Source of the DNA: Paenibacillus mesophilus
GTDB taxonomy: Bacteria > Bacillota > Bacilli > Paenibacillales > NBRC-103111
Assembly (NCBI RefSeq): GCF_005938385.1
Contig: NZ_VCRA01000002.1
Location: 310,001 to 374,000 of the forward strand
Direction: 5' to 3'
DNA length: 64,000 nucleotides
Shown: piece after piece, positions 36,079-44,168 of the stretch
Layout of the letters: each line of letters starts with the position of its first letter
How positions within the stretch are numbered: position 1 is the first letter of the stretch
Translations under genes and position numbers: made by a program
The notes under the pieces: generated by a model
What the model saw: the letters and a program-made list of their open reading frames with translations, nothing else
Databases searched by the model: none
Told to the model about the DNA's origin: nothing

Positions 36079-36384
36079 CTATTTTCTTTTGGCGGCCTTT
36101 TGTTTAGCGGTCCGGATGTTCCCGTTATGACGGGGGCGTTTCGGGCTTTTGTTTGTGCGCTTTTTTTTGACGGCGAGAGGTCCGACGGCAATGATGTCGA
36201 CAACATCCTTGTCGCTGAAGAAGGTCCGGTTGCGGATCGCCCTTCCGTTCGCTACCTCGATACCGGTCTGCTGCTTGCTGAACGTTCCCCATAGCGGAGC
36301 TTTGTTGTTGCCGATGAAAACGCCGCTGTTGGAGCCCATTTCGTTGACACGGATTTGCTTGAACACGATGGAGGAGTAAGACAT
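36079..36384 (-). CDS. GerPA/GerPF-like small spore protein with basic tail
   Basis: A 101-residue protein. Residues 5-50 match four other small proteins in this cluster (IRVNEMGSNSGVFIGNN pattern: beta strand, NSG, FIG), which resemble GerPA/GerPF inner-coat germination proteins. The last 35 residues are very basic (KKKRTNKSPKRPRHN), a feature the others lack. It follows the GerPC-like gene by 25 bases on the same strand. Assignment to the GerP family is by pattern only. Confidence 0.6.
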   Translation of the reverse strand: MSYSSIVFKQIRVNEMGSNSGVFIGNNKAPLWGTFSKQQTGIEVANGRAIRNRTFFSDKDVVDIIAVGPLAVKKKRTNKSPKRPRHNGNIRTAKQKAAKRK

Positions 36385-36409
36385 CCCATTCCGCCCTTAT
36401 CATTGGTTT

Positions 36410-36916
36410 CTACAGCTTACGCGTTTGCGGAGGATCGGGATTGGGCGCAGGCTCGCGAAAGGAAGTGGAGGACGATGCCGTGCGGAACGAATATCCCGAT
36501 GACGTCCGCTGAAATGAGGAGTCGTCCTCGTGCGCCGATTGCGCCGTTCCTGCATCAGTATGCCTGGAGTCACCCGCTGAACCGCTTTTGCCGCCGGTAT
36601 GACCACGCTTCGCTTTCCCGTCCTTGCTTCCGCGGAACAGTTGCTCGGGATCGAGCTGTACGTCGAAGTTGTTGCCCAAATTAAGCGAACCGCTAAGTTC
36701 CTCTATATCGAGAGCATCGAGACGGAACGTCACGTTTTCGACGACGGGATGATGAATATGAAGTTGACGGACTACGACGCTCTGCTTCCGAGTCTCGCTC
36801 GCGAGCTGCCGCACCGTTTGCTCGAGCAGTTCGATTTTTTGTTCCAGCCGGCTCGTCTGTGCTTCGTGGCTTGAGACGGCCGCCGTTTTACCGCGTCCCT
36901 GCAACCAGTTGAACAT
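36410..36916 (-). CDS. GerPC-like coiled-coil protein
   Basis: A 168-residue protein. An N-terminal coiled coil (about residues 18-45, LEQKIELLEQTVRQLASE) is followed by a stretch resembling GerPC (VENVTFRLDALDIEELSGSLNLG, in parts FRLDALDIEEL and GSLNLGNN), then a long low-complexity Ser/Gly/Asp-rich tail. GerPC is a coat protein needed for entry of germinants through the spore coat. The ATG at 36916 has GGGGA six bases upstream; the frame is open beyond it but without family resemblance. It is divergent from the next GerP-like genes, across about 150 bases. Confidence 0.6.
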   Translation of the reverse strand: MFNWLQGRGKTAAVSSHEAQTSRLEQKIELLEQTVRQLASETRKQSVVVRQLHIHHPVVENVTFRLDALDIEELSGSLNLGNNFDVQLDPEQLFRGSKDGKAKRGHTGGKSGSAGDSRHTDAGTAQSAHEDDSSFQRTSSGYSFRTASSSTSFREPAPNPDPPQTRKL

Positions 36917-37069
36917 GGCCATTCCCCGTTTGTCCGAATTAGACAACCTGTCTTGTACATTATATGGCCCGACTTGGCAAAGCATGCGCCGATTACTGTC
37001 AAACATCGAATAGGACATTGGCTTAACCGCATATATATGATTTACGACGAAAGACGGGAGGGGAACACA

Positions 37070-37327
37070 TTGCCGCAAACAATTATATTCAACGGAATTT
37101 ATGTAAACAGCCAAGGTCCGAATGGAGCCGTATTCGTAGGAGAAACGGCAGCGCCGGGTTGGGATTCCCATAATAAAAACCAAGCGTCGAGCGGACAAAA
37201 CAATAACGGTTTCGGCGGCGGAGAGAACATTGCCGGAAATTTATTCCTGATGTCCGACAACGACTTTTTGGATACGCTCATCCTCGACGGCTTCGAGAGG
37301 GAGGGAGGACCGAGCATCCAATCTTGA
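37070..37327 (+). CDS. GerPA/GerPF-like small spore protein
   Basis: An 85-residue protein with the cluster's shared pattern: IYVNSQGPNGAVFVGE, then W-SHNK, then a Gly/Asn-rich loop and an acidic tail (DNDFLDTLILD). The start is TTG at 37070 with GGGAGGGG six bases upstream. The next gene begins 17 bases after its stop. It has no signal peptide or membrane helix, as expected for a coat protein assembled in the mother cell. Confidence 0.6.
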   Translation: MPQTIIFNGIYVNSQGPNGAVFVGETAAPGWDSHNKNQASSGQNNNGFGGGENIAGNLFLMSDNDFLDTLILDGFEREGGPSIQS

Positions 37328-37344
37328 TGAGGGGAGCAGCCGCC

Positions 37345-37605
37345 ATGCCGGACGCCAGGTTTATCGTTCAATTCGACCGGATCGTCGTCAATTCGATCGG
37401 TCCGAATTCGGGCATTTTTGTCGGAACGAATTTGCAATACGGCTGGAGCTCGCATAACAAGTCGAATGCCAGCTTATCGGGTATGGGCGAGAAGAGCGAA
37501 GTGTCGCGGAATGTGAACATTATTTACGACAATGATATGATCGATACGCCGATCGACGACCGCGACATTATATTGCACGGACAGAAGGTAGCCAAAGCTT
37601 CGTAA
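37345..37605 (+). CDS. GerPA/GerPF-like small spore protein
   Basis: An 86-residue paralog of the preceding protein: FDRIVVNSIGPNSGIFVGTN, then GWSSHNKSNAS and an acidic DNDMIDTPIDD segment. The ATG at 37345 has GAGGGGAG eight bases upstream. Followed after 43 bases by an Hsp20-like gene in the same operon. Confidence 0.62.
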   Translation: MPDARFIVQFDRIVVNSIGPNSGIFVGTNLQYGWSSHNKSNASLSGMGEKSEVSRNVNIIYDNDMIDTPIDDRDIILHGQKVAKAS

Positions 37606-37648
37606 TCGGTTGCCCTGCAGCAATCAGGAAAGGAAGCGGGGGATTTTC

Positions 37649-38170
37649 GTGAGTCGGAGCAAAGACGGTCAAGCGATGCAGGGAGCAGGGGAACCATTAT
37701 TCGATTGGGACGAATTCCAGAACAGCTTCTTTGGCGCCGGAGGATGGAAGGAGGCTTGGAGCGGGAATCCGGCCGGGGCAATTCCGTGGGTGGACCGGTA
37801 TGTGAAGGGCATATTGGCCGATGCCGTTCCGGGCGCAGTTCAGAAAGCCTCGTCGCAAACCGGTCAATCCCCCCCATCCTCCTCCAAGCTTTCTTCGGCG
37901 GCCAGCAACGTGTTCGAGACGCATCACGCCGTCATCGTCCGTATTCGCCTCTCGGCGGATGTAGTACCGCATCATATTCGACTGCACGCTTCACCGAACG
38001 AGATTGTCGTTTCCGGTCTGCCCGGAGACGAAGACAAGCTGGTAAAGCTGCCGGCGGTTATCCGTGTTGAAGGAGCCAAAGCGATATGCAAGCAGGGCAT
38101 CCTCGAGATCACGCTTCCGAAAGGAGGAGACAATCCCGTCAAAGAAATACTGATTCGTCATGTGGATTGA
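37649..38170 (+). CDS. Hsp20/alpha-crystallin-like protein (spore-coat type)
   Basis: A 173-residue protein with an alpha-crystallin-like core (about 95-170: HAVIVRIRLS, IRLHASPNEIVVSGLP, KQGILEITLPKG) and an I-x-I-like end (EILIRHV). The N-terminal half is aromatic and Gly-rich (LFDWDEFQNSFFGAGGW). The start is GTG at 37649 with GGGGGA five bases before. B. subtilis coat proteins CotM and CotP belong to this family, and the GerP-like neighbours suggest a coat role here as well. Confidence 0.75.
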   Translation: MSRSKDGQAMQGAGEPLFDWDEFQNSFFGAGGWKEAWSGNPAGAIPWVDRYVKGILADAVPGAVQKASSQTGQSPPSSSKLSSAASNVFETHHAVIVRIRLSADVVPHHIRLHASPNEIVVSGLPGDEDKLVKLPAVIRVEGAKAICKQGILEITLPKGGDNPVKEILIRHVD

Positions 38171-38204
38171 TGCTTGCGTCGAACCGATGAACCGGGAATA
38201 GGGG

Positions 38205-38228
38205 AGGCTGCCGGCATGCCGGCAGCCT
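38205..38228. terminator. perfect 24-bp palindrome, likely terminator
   Basis: AGGCTGCCGGCA and its exact complement TGCCGGCAGCCT meet with no spacer, followed by TTTG. It lies just after the Hsp20-like gene and is likely a terminator. Confidence 0.7.
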
Positions 38229-38336
38229 TTGCCGTATTCGCGGGCATACAGACGGGAGAAACCGGCTGGAGGGAACGTGCATAGGATGGATCTATATACA
38301 TTTCCCGGATGTCTTATGCGAAAGGCGTGAAGCGGC

Positions 38337-38555
38337 ATGGCAGAGGACAAAGAAAAAGATCCGTGTATCCGATGCGGAAACCAGCCGGAAAAGTCCGACA
38401 AGCATTGCGTTCGCTGCGGAGCGCCGCTCATCAACCGGTGCTCGAAGAAGAAAAGCCCTTTGCACAAGGGCTGTTCGAAAGTGAATCGTCAAGATGCAGC
38501 TTACTGCGCGGACTGCGGTTCGCCGACGGTGTTCGGGAGTATGGGATTGCTGTAG
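38337..38555 (+). CDS. small zinc-ribbon protein
   Basis: A 72-residue protein with CIRC, CVRC, a CS...GC pair and CADC, giving two probable zinc-ribbon knuckles. GAAAGGCG precedes the ATG. It abuts the convergent GerP-like gene, whose stop begins at the next base. Small zinc-ribbon proteins of this type are common but functionally uncharacterised; its place inside the GerP/Hsp20 cluster hints at a sporulation role. Confidence 0.65.
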   Translation: MAEDKEKDPCIRCGNQPEKSDKHCVRCGAPLINRCSKKKSPLHKGCSKVNRQDAAYCADCGSPTVFGSMGLL

Positions 38556-38873
38556 TCACTTGCTCTTACCGATATCGGCCTGCTGCGACGATTCTCGCAC
38601 CAGGGCGGCGAACCAGTCGCGGATCGGTTCGGGAATATCTTTGGCGGCATCGCCGGACATCCATTCGAGAAAATCGGCGTCGTCCAGCGTCGAATGAGTC
38701 CCCGACAACCGGTTGTTGTTGCCGCTCACATCTCCGAATCCTTGATTATGCTTCTTGCTGCTCTGGAAATTCGACGGGAAATTGTTGCCCAGATTGATAC
38801 AGGAAGCCCCTTCCACACTGCCGATCTCGATACGTCCTATCACGAAGTTCGGGGAAAATAACGATGCGCCCAT
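38556..38873 (-). CDS. GerPA/GerPF-like small spore protein
   Basis: A 105-residue protein: VIGRIEIGSVEGASCINLGNN, SSKKHNQGFGD, Gly/Asn loop and a Trp-containing C-terminal helix (PIRDWFAALVRES) not found in the other copies. GGAG lies nine bases before the ATG. It follows the next GerP-like gene by three bases and is the last of a three-gene minus-strand operon headed by an Hsp20 gene. Confidence 0.6.
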   Translation of the reverse strand: MGASLFSPNFVIGRIEIGSVEGASCINLGNNFPSNFQSSKKHNQGFGDVSGNNNRLSGTHSTLDDADFLEWMSGDAAKDIPEPIRDWFAALVRESSQQADIGKSK

Positions 38874-38876
38874 ACG

Positions 38877-39083
38877 TTAAGTCTCCGATCTTCCGGACGG
38901 GCGGCCCGGCGCGATCGTATGCATTCCGCCCGATACCTCGTTGTGCTTTCCGTCTATCGCGCCCATCCCTTCATTGATTTCTTCGCGGCTGCTCCGGCCG
39001 ATCACGACATTGATCCCGGAATTGACCGAAGAGCTTTTGGACAAGCTGTCGATCTTGATCGATTCGAAACGGATGCGTACCAT
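38877..39083 (-). CDS. GerPA/GerPF-like small spore protein
   Basis: A 68-residue protein starting RIRFESIKIDSLSKSSSVNSGINVVIG, shown here in parts IRFESIKIDSL and SGINVVIG, with a Gly-rich end (GKHNEVSGGMHT). The ATG at 39083 has AAGGAGG eight bases upstream; the frame is open upstream of it but the ribosome site decides. It lies 13 bases after the Hsp20 gene. Confidence 0.6.
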   Translation of the reverse strand: MVRIRFESIKIDSLSKSSSVNSGINVVIGRSSREEINEGMGAIDGKHNEVSGGMHTIAPGRPSGRSET

Positions 39084-39096
39084 ACAACCGGCCTCC

Positions 39097-39576
39097 TTAT
39101 TCGGATTGAGAGTCGTTATGCGGATCGTCCTTCCGGCCGATATCCGGAGAATCGATGGCAATGTCGACGATCTCGTCGGATTCTTTGCGGCGAATGAATT
39201 CAACTGTCAACAACCCGTCGGCATAGCGGGCTTTCATGCCTTCGCTTAAAGTTCCCGGGGGAAGCGCGATTTTGCGGTGAAATTGGCCGAAAAACCGCTC
39301 GGATACGAGCAGCTCTTCCTCCTCAACCGGGTATCGGTAAGGAAGGTCGCCTTTTACGTGGAGCGTATTTTTGTGAACCGACAGCTTGATCGCTTCGTCG
39401 GCCTTGCAGCCCGGCAGTTCGATCACGACGAATAGGCGGTCGCCGGTTTGATAAACGTCTGTTCTCGGCTGCGAGGTCGGGATCAGACCGGAAATATCGT
39501 TCCAGAATCCGTCGCCTAACGTCCGGTCGGCTTGGGAACGAAGCTTTTTCCAAAAATGATGGGGAGTTTCGCTCAT
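39097..39576 (-). CDS. Hsp20/alpha-crystallin small heat-shock protein
   Basis: A 159-residue Hsp20 with a full alpha-crystallin domain (about 50-140): PRTDVYQTGDRLFVVIELPG, DEAIKLSVHKNTLHVKG and the family pattern RFFGQFHRKIALPPG followed by YADGLLTVEF. The ATG at 39576 has AAGGAGG six bases upstream. First gene of an operon with two GerP-like genes. Either a coat chaperone-like protein or a general Hsp20; context favours the former. Confidence 0.85.
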   Translation of the reverse strand: MSETPHHFWKKLRSQADRTLGDGFWNDISGLIPTSQPRTDVYQTGDRLFVVIELPGCKADEAIKLSVHKNTLHVKGDLPYRYPVEEEELLVSERFFGQFHRKIALPPGTLSEGMKARYADGLLTVEFIRRKESDEIVDIAIDSPDIGRKDDPHNDSQSE

Positions 39577-39660
39577 GGCGGCCTCCTTATGCGTGCATAG
39601 GCGGAAACGGTTCTTTATCATATTATGAGCCGAACGACCATCCCATGACGAGGAAGTCCG

Positions 39661-39954
39661 TTAAATCAGCTTGATCAGATGAACGATCTGCGAATCCGTC
39701 CACACCCGGATCAGATGATTGGACGGGTCGTATTGCACTTTGCCTTCTCCGACTTCGATATAGGGCTCCGTACCGAGGCCGTAAAAAATGTCGTCCGCAA
39801 GCGTCCGCAAAAATTCGATTTGCTCTTCGCGTTCCAGTTCGTCCCAATCGGCTCTTTCCATTTCAAAAGCATCATAGCAATTATCGATTTGTCCCAACGC
39901 CGATCCGAGATCGCGGACGATATCCCGGTACTCGCGGTTAAATTTGACGCCCAT
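39661..39954 (-). CDS. conserved hypothetical protein
   Basis: A 97-residue soluble, acidic protein without recognised domain (WDELEREEQIEFLRTLADDIFYGLG, in parts; C-terminus RVWTDSQIVHLIKLI). GAAGG lies about 12 bases before the ATG. It stands alone between the Hsp20 operon and the divergent M42 peptidase gene. Confidence 0.6.
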   Translation of the reverse strand: MGVKFNREYRDIVRDLGSALGQIDNCYDAFEMERADWDELEREEQIEFLRTLADDIFYGLGTEPYIEVGEGKVQYDPSNHLIRVWTDSQIVHLIKLI

Positions 39955-40117
39955 CTTCAGTCACAACCTTCGTTTCGCAATGTACACTCATCTTACCAAA
40001 TGAACGGCCCCGTAATCCACTGGAGTCCCGTATTATTTTTCTCGGCGATAAGTGGAATTCGATTCCGAACACGGCTATGATGGAAATAATGAATCATGCA
40101 ATTCATACAGGGAAAGG

Positions 40118-41191
40118 ATGTTGGCCTACTTGAACGAACAAGCGAAGCGTTTTTTGCTGGAGCTGCTTGCAACACCGTCGCCATCCGGCCAAGAGTGGCA
40201 TATTCAACGGAAATGGATCGAGTACATAAAGCCGTTCGCACACGAGATTCGCACCGATATGGCGGGCAACGCGATCGGGATCGTCAACCCGGAAGCACCT
40301 TTCAAAGTGCTGCTTGCCGGCCATTGCGATGAGATCGGGCTTATCGTAAGCCGGATCGACGACAAAGGGTTCATCTACGTCGATGCGCTGGGCGGCATCA
40401 GCCAGAAGCTGGCCGTCGGCATGAAGGTGGACATATTGGGATACGGCGGCTGCCTGACGGGTGTAATCGGAGCGAACGCCCAGCATCACGGCGGATTAAA
40501 GGAAAACTTCGAATTTGCCGATATTTGCATCGATTGCGGCGCCAAGAGCAAGGAGGAGGTCGCCGGTATCGTTCAGGTCGGCGATTTGGCGGTGTACAAA
40601 CGGGAACCGGAGCTGCTGCTTAACGGCAGGCTAAGCGGCCGAGGACTGGACAACAGGACCGGGGCGTTTATCGTGGCCGAGACGCTTCGCCGGGTATCGG
40701 AGAGGGGAACGAAGGTCGGATTATACGCGGCAAGCACCGTTAACGAGGAGACGAATATGGGAGGAGCTTACTTCGCATCCGCCGGATCGTCGCCGAATAT
40801 GGCCATAGCGATCGACGTTACGTTTGCCACCGATTACCCCGGCTCAAGCTCCAACCATGCCGTCATCGAATTGGATGGCGGCCCGGTGTTGGCGAAAGGA
40901 GCTCCGATCAACCGGAAAATCAACCGGCTATTGGAGCAAAGCGCCGAACGGCAAAGCATACCGCTGCAGTATGAGCTGACTCCCCGCAAAACGGGCACGG
41001 ATGCGGACATGATCCGCACGACCGGGCGAGGCGTCCCGATCGCTCTGGTCTCGCTGCCGCTCCGCTACATGCACGCACCCGTGGAGACGGCAAGCCTGAA
41101 CGATATCGAGCAGGAAATCGAGCTGCTCGCGGACATGATCGTCCGAATGACCGGAAACGAAAATTTGAATCCGCTCGACGACGAATTGTGA
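40118..41191 (+). CDS. M42-family glutamyl/leucyl aminopeptidase
   Basis: A dinuclear metallo-aminopeptidase of about 357 residues in the YsdC/FrvX group. Metal and catalytic motifs: AGHCDEIGLIV, RGLDNRTGAF, NEETNMGGAY (catalytic and metal Glu), AIDVTFATD, and the final His in RYMHAPVE. It should trim N-terminal residues from peptides in the cytoplasm. GGGAAAGG lies directly before the ATG at 40118; a TTG at 40121 is as likely. A terminator follows the stop. Confidence 0.88.
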   Translation: MLAYLNEQAKRFLLELLATPSPSGQEWHIQRKWIEYIKPFAHEIRTDMAGNAIGIVNPEAPFKVLLAGHCDEIGLIVSRIDDKGFIYVDALGGISQKLAVGMKVDILGYGGCLTGVIGANAQHHGGLKENFEFADICIDCGAKSKEEVAGIVQVGDLAVYKREPELLLNGRLSGRGLDNRTGAFIVAETLRRVSERGTKVGLYAASTVNEETNMGGAYFASAGSSPNMAIAIDVTFATDYPGSSSNHAVIELDGGPVLAKGAPINRKINRLLEQSAERQSIPLQYELTPRKTGTDADMIRTTGRGVPIALVSLPLRYMHAPVETASLNDIEQEIELLADMIVRMTGNENLNPLDDEL

Positions 41192-41197
41192 GAAGAG

Positions 41198-41233
41198 CCC
41201 CCGTTTGCTTGTATGCAGCGGGGGATTTGTTTT
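41198..41233 (+). terminator. rho-independent terminator
   Basis: CCCCCG (41198-41203) pairs with CGGGGG (41219-41224), followed by ATTTGTTTTT. It ends the M42 peptidase transcript. Confidence 0.85.
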
Positions 41234-41252
41234 TGACTTTATACCGGATTTA

Positions 41253-41274
41253 ATTAACTGTATGGATAGTTAAT
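41253..41274. promoter_or_regulatory. inverted repeat upstream of phosphoesterase gene
   Basis: ATTAACT (41253-41259) and AGTTAAT (41268-41274) form an 8-base-spaced palindrome about 90 bases before the phosphoesterase start, with a TATAAT near 41320 as a possible -10. A repressor site is possible. Confidence 0.4.
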
Positions 41275-41365
41275 GGTATTAAGTGATTTCGTGCCATATT
41301 TTCTTTCCCGTAAAGCTGCGATATAATCGAACCATAACGCTCAAGCGGCCTCGGAGGAAGCGGAT

Positions 41366-42439
41366 ATGAACAGAAGAACGTTTATAAAGAGACTATTGGC
41401 CGCCGGCGTCTTGACGGCTGCCGCCGCGGGAGGCGTATGGAAATACGTGTTCAACCGGGAGTCCGGTACTGGGGGCGGCGTATCCGTTCTTGGAAGAGAC
41501 AGAGGCGAAAGTGTCGTCCTCGGCAACAAGAACGATAGCTCGGGCGCGCTGCTCTCCTTCATGATCGTGAGCGACCTGCACATCAACAGCGGAATCGCTT
41601 ATCCGAGCGAAAACTTTCGCCGTGCGCTCGACGACATGACCGATTTCGAATCGAAGGTAGAGGCGATTCTCATAACCGGGGACGTGACGGAATCCGCTAC
41701 GGATAAAGATTACGAGGAATTCCGCAAAATATTGAAAGGCTACAAACTGCCGCCGATTCATGCGAATATGGGCAATCATGACTACTACAATATATGGATC
41801 AGCAAGGACGGGGCATGGAGCAAGGAAACGATGCCGAACGGGAAGTCGGATGCGGGATCGAGGCAAGCGTTCATGAAGCAGTTCCAGCTTGACAAGCCGT
41901 ATTCGGAAGCGACGCTGAACGGATACCAAGTATTGCTGCTGTCCCAGGAAACGTACGTTCAGGAAAAGCCCGACGTCAGCGAAGGCGCGTGGTATTCCGA
42001 CGAGCAGCTTGCTTGGCTGAAGGAACGTTTGGCGGCGCGGAAAGACGACAAACCCGTATTTGTCATGATCCATCAGCCTCTCCCGGCGGTCGGTCAGAAC
42101 GGGGGAAGTCACTCGCTCATAAGGGCCAAAGAATTCCGGGAAATTTTAAAGCCGCATTCGAACGTATTCCTTTTCTCCGGCCATACGCATCAGGACTTCC
42201 AGAACGGCCGCGCACATTATGTGAAAGAAACGTTTCACTGGTTCCACAATTCGTCCGTCGGTCGAGTCCTGAATGCGCAATACAGGCCATATAGGGAAAA
42301 TGTGGCTCAAGGCTTGTATGTCCAAGTATTCGCCGACAAAATCGTACTGAGGGGTAGGGAATTTATTGGCCGCACCTGGATCAAGGAAGCCGATTGGACC
42401 GTTCCGCTGGCGAAGCAGGGAGCGGCTGGAAAGGCGTGA
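41366..42439 (+). CDS. Tat-exported calcineurin-like metallophosphoesterase
   Basis: A 357-residue phosphodiesterase or phosphatase. The N-terminus NRRTFIKRLLAAG followed by an Ala-rich stretch is a twin-arginine signal. The catalytic fold shows every metal motif: SDLHI, TGDVTE, GNHDYY, MIHQP and SGHTH. Export in folded form fits a metalloenzyme loaded in the cytoplasm. GGAGG precedes the ATG. Substrate unknown; related secreted enzymes act on phospholipids, nucleotides or wall polymers. Confidence 0.87.
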   Translation: MNRRTFIKRLLAAGVLTAAAAGGVWKYVFNRESGTGGGVSVLGRDRGESVVLGNKNDSSGALLSFMIVSDLHINSGIAYPSENFRRALDDMTDFESKVEAILITGDVTESATDKDYEEFRKILKGYKLPPIHANMGNHDYYNIWISKDGAWSKETMPNGKSDAGSRQAFMKQFQLDKPYSEATLNGYQVLLLSQETYVQEKPDVSEGAWYSDEQLAWLKERLAARKDDKPVFVMIHQPLPAVGQNGGSHSLIRAKEFREILKPHSNVFLFSGHTHQDFQNGRAHYVKETFHWFHNSSVGRVLNAQYRPYRENVAQGLYVQVFADKIVLRGREFIGRTWIKEADWTVPLAKQGAAGKA

Positions 42440-42458
42440 ATCCGGGGAATGACCGAAG

Positions 42459-42490
42459 GCTGGGCGCTGCAGGGCGTTCCGGCTTTTTTT
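42459..42490 (+). terminator. terminator after phosphoesterase gene
   Basis: GCTGGG and TTCCGGC pair across a GC-rich loop, followed by seven T. Confidence 0.65.
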
Positions 42491-42601
42491 AAATATGCTT
42501 ATGAAAATGATTTGCATTTTCAATTAGGTTATGCAGTATGGTATCTTTAGGATACGAGTTTGATCTTATAAGTTTGAATGAGCGGAAACGGGAGTGAAGA
42601 T

Positions 42602-43186
42602 ATGGAGTTATTCGATGCGATACGCGGAAGAAGATCGGTAGGAATGTTGAAGGATGAACCGGTTTCCAAGGAACAGATTGAGCAAATACTGGAGGCGGGC
42701 AATTGGGCTCCGAGTCATCATAATACGGAGCCTTGGCGTTTCTTCGTCATGACGGGCGAAGGCCGCAGTGTGCTGGCGAACGCGTATGCGGACATTGCAA
42801 TCGATCATGCACGCGCATCCGGAGCAGCGGTAGAGGAAGCGGACATCCGGACGAAGCAGGGGGCGAAAGCATTCCGGGCACCGGTCGTGATCGCCGTGGC
42901 CGTCTCGCCAAGCCCGGACCCGCAAGTATGCCGGGTCGAGGAGTTTGCCGCAGCTCACTGCGCCGTGCAAAATATGCTTCTGGCGGCCCATGCAATCGGA
43001 CTCGGGGCGATCTGGCGTTCGGGTGAACCGATGTATCATTCGATCATGCGGCAGGCGTTCGGCCTGAAAGAAGGCGAAGAGCTTGTGGCGCTCCTTTATT
43101 TGGGCGTTCCTCAGCTGCCTCTGCCTGTAAAAAAACGGATTCCCGTTCGCGAGAAAACGGTTTGGATCGAGTCCGCCGGTCGCTAG
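42602..43186 (+). CDS. nitroreductase-family oxidoreductase
   Basis: A 194-residue FMN enzyme of the NADPH-nitroreductase superfamily: DAIRGRRSV at the N-terminus (FMN phosphate), NWAPSHHNTEPWRF, AAHCAVQNMLLAAHAIGLGAIW and the closing Arg-rich segment. GGGAG lies eight bases before the ATG at 42602. It stands alone. Confidence 0.88.
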   Translation: MELFDAIRGRRSVGMLKDEPVSKEQIEQILEAGNWAPSHHNTEPWRFFVMTGEGRSVLANAYADIAIDHARASGAAVEEADIRTKQGAKAFRAPVVIAVAVSPSPDPQVCRVEEFAAAHCAVQNMLLAAHAIGLGAIWRSGEPMYHSIMRQAFGLKEGEELVALLYLGVPQLPLPVKKRIPVREKTVWIESAGR

Positions 43187-43363
43187 AATTACCATCGAAT
43201 CGACAATCGGAAGTCGAATAGAGCCTTCGTCTGTCGCGTTAATAGTGTTTTTATCGACTTTTGCGCTTCCCCGGGAAATGGGGGGAATTTTCCGGAGAAG
43301 CGTCCAATCGCAAATCTCCTCCTAGCATAGTTTGATATGTATAGGATGGGAGGAGATAAGGGA

Positions 43364-43729
43364 ATGCAAAAGCCGATTTTGCAGACTTACCCCAGACTCG
43401 CTCTGTTCAGCGAAGAAAACTACAGGGGCAGAGAGAGCGTCGTTCGCGGCAGCGCGGGTATCCGCAGCCTGGAAGCCCGGTTTGGCGATGTGGAAAGCCT
43501 GCGCTTTTTCTCCACAAATCCGAACGCTACACTTGTCTTGTTTTCACGCTCGAACTGCAAAGGACTGTTCCGGGTATTCAGAGGGAACCGCAACATTGCC
43601 GATTTGCGCGATTTTATCGGCGGCAACAACGTCGAATCATTGATTTCGTCGAATGTCCGGCTTACGCTGGAGCAAATCCGCAGAATTCGCAGGACGGGCG
43701 AATTGCCTGCCGGATTCAGAAATTTATAG
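43364..43729 (+). CDS. hypothetical protein with crystallin-like pattern
   Basis: A 121-residue soluble protein. LALFSEENYRGRE and LVLFSRSNCKGLFRVFRG form an internal duplication resembling Greek-key beta/gamma-crystallin motifs, each followed by a helix-like IRSLEARFGD / IADLRDFIGG segment. The C-terminus is basic (EQIRRIRRTGELP). GGGAGGAG precedes the ATG at 43364. The fold call is by eye. It has no neighbour that suggests a role. Confidence 0.6.
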   Translation: MQKPILQTYPRLALFSEENYRGRESVVRGSAGIRSLEARFGDVESLRFFSTNPNATLVLFSRSNCKGLFRVFRGNRNIADLRDFIGGNNVESLISSNVRLTLEQIRRIRRTGELPAGFRNL

Positions 43730-43817
43730 CATAGTCTCGACGAGACTACGCCAATTGTCGATCTTATTGAAGCTACCCGGGCCATGTTCCAGCTCGATCG
43801 CACCGTTTCCTCTCCCG

Positions 43818-44003
43818 TAACTGGAAAACATGCCGTTATTTTTTCGATTTCTTTGCTTCTTCGAGTAGTTAACTGGAAAACCTACAGTATTATTTATCGA
43901 ATTTGCTTTTTGGGTCCAATTATGACGAGATTAGCTGTAGGTTTTCCCGTTATGCCTCGATACTTGTTCTATTCTTGTTACATGTACTGTATGTTTTCCA
44001 TTA
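43818..44003. repeat. four short repeats in both orientations
   Basis: A unit close to TAACTGGAAAACMTACAGT occurs forward at 43818 and 43870 and reversed at 43933-43952 and 43986-44003. Forward and reverse units can fold together into one cruciform. They fill most of the left half of the 439-base gene-free stretch 43730-44168. Confidence 0.65.
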
Positions 44004-44013
44004 AGTGGGTCGA

Positions 44014-44089
44014 GGCCGGTCGTGTTACCATAATCCCATCCAGACATCACGATTCTGGGGAGCGGTTGGAGCCGGTACCCATTCCCTCC
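44014..44089. repeat. nested-hairpin intergenic repeat, copy 2 (degenerate)
   Basis: The right part matches copy 1 closely: GCGGTTGGAGC and TACCCATTCCCTCC, then AACGCGC and ACGTATGGGTTT. The inner stem is eroded (TCGTG / CACGA) and the left arm of the outer stem is missing. Confidence 0.6.
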
Positions 44090-44120
44090 AACGCGCAAAC
44101 GTATGGGTTTGCACACCAAA

Positions 44121-44151
44121 AACCGTCCGGGCGTTTCCCGGACGGTTTTTT
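44121..44151. terminator. terminator following nested-hairpin repeat copy 2
   Basis: AACCGTCCGGG (44121-44131) pairs with CCCGGACGGTT (44137-44147), A-rich before and T-rich after, so it can act in both directions between the convergent crystallin-like and RluA genes. Confidence 0.85.
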
Positions 44152-44168
44152 ATATTGCATATGCGGAC

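Noticed and set aside
36410..37198. A 262-residue reading of the GerPC-like gene
   Set aside because: The first 94 residues run through the divergent promoter region and have no ribosome site or family resemblance; GGGGA places the start at 36916.
43187..43363. A riboswitch or RNA gene upstream of the crystallin-like gene
   Set aside because: Only a few weak hairpins and no known conserved core were seen.
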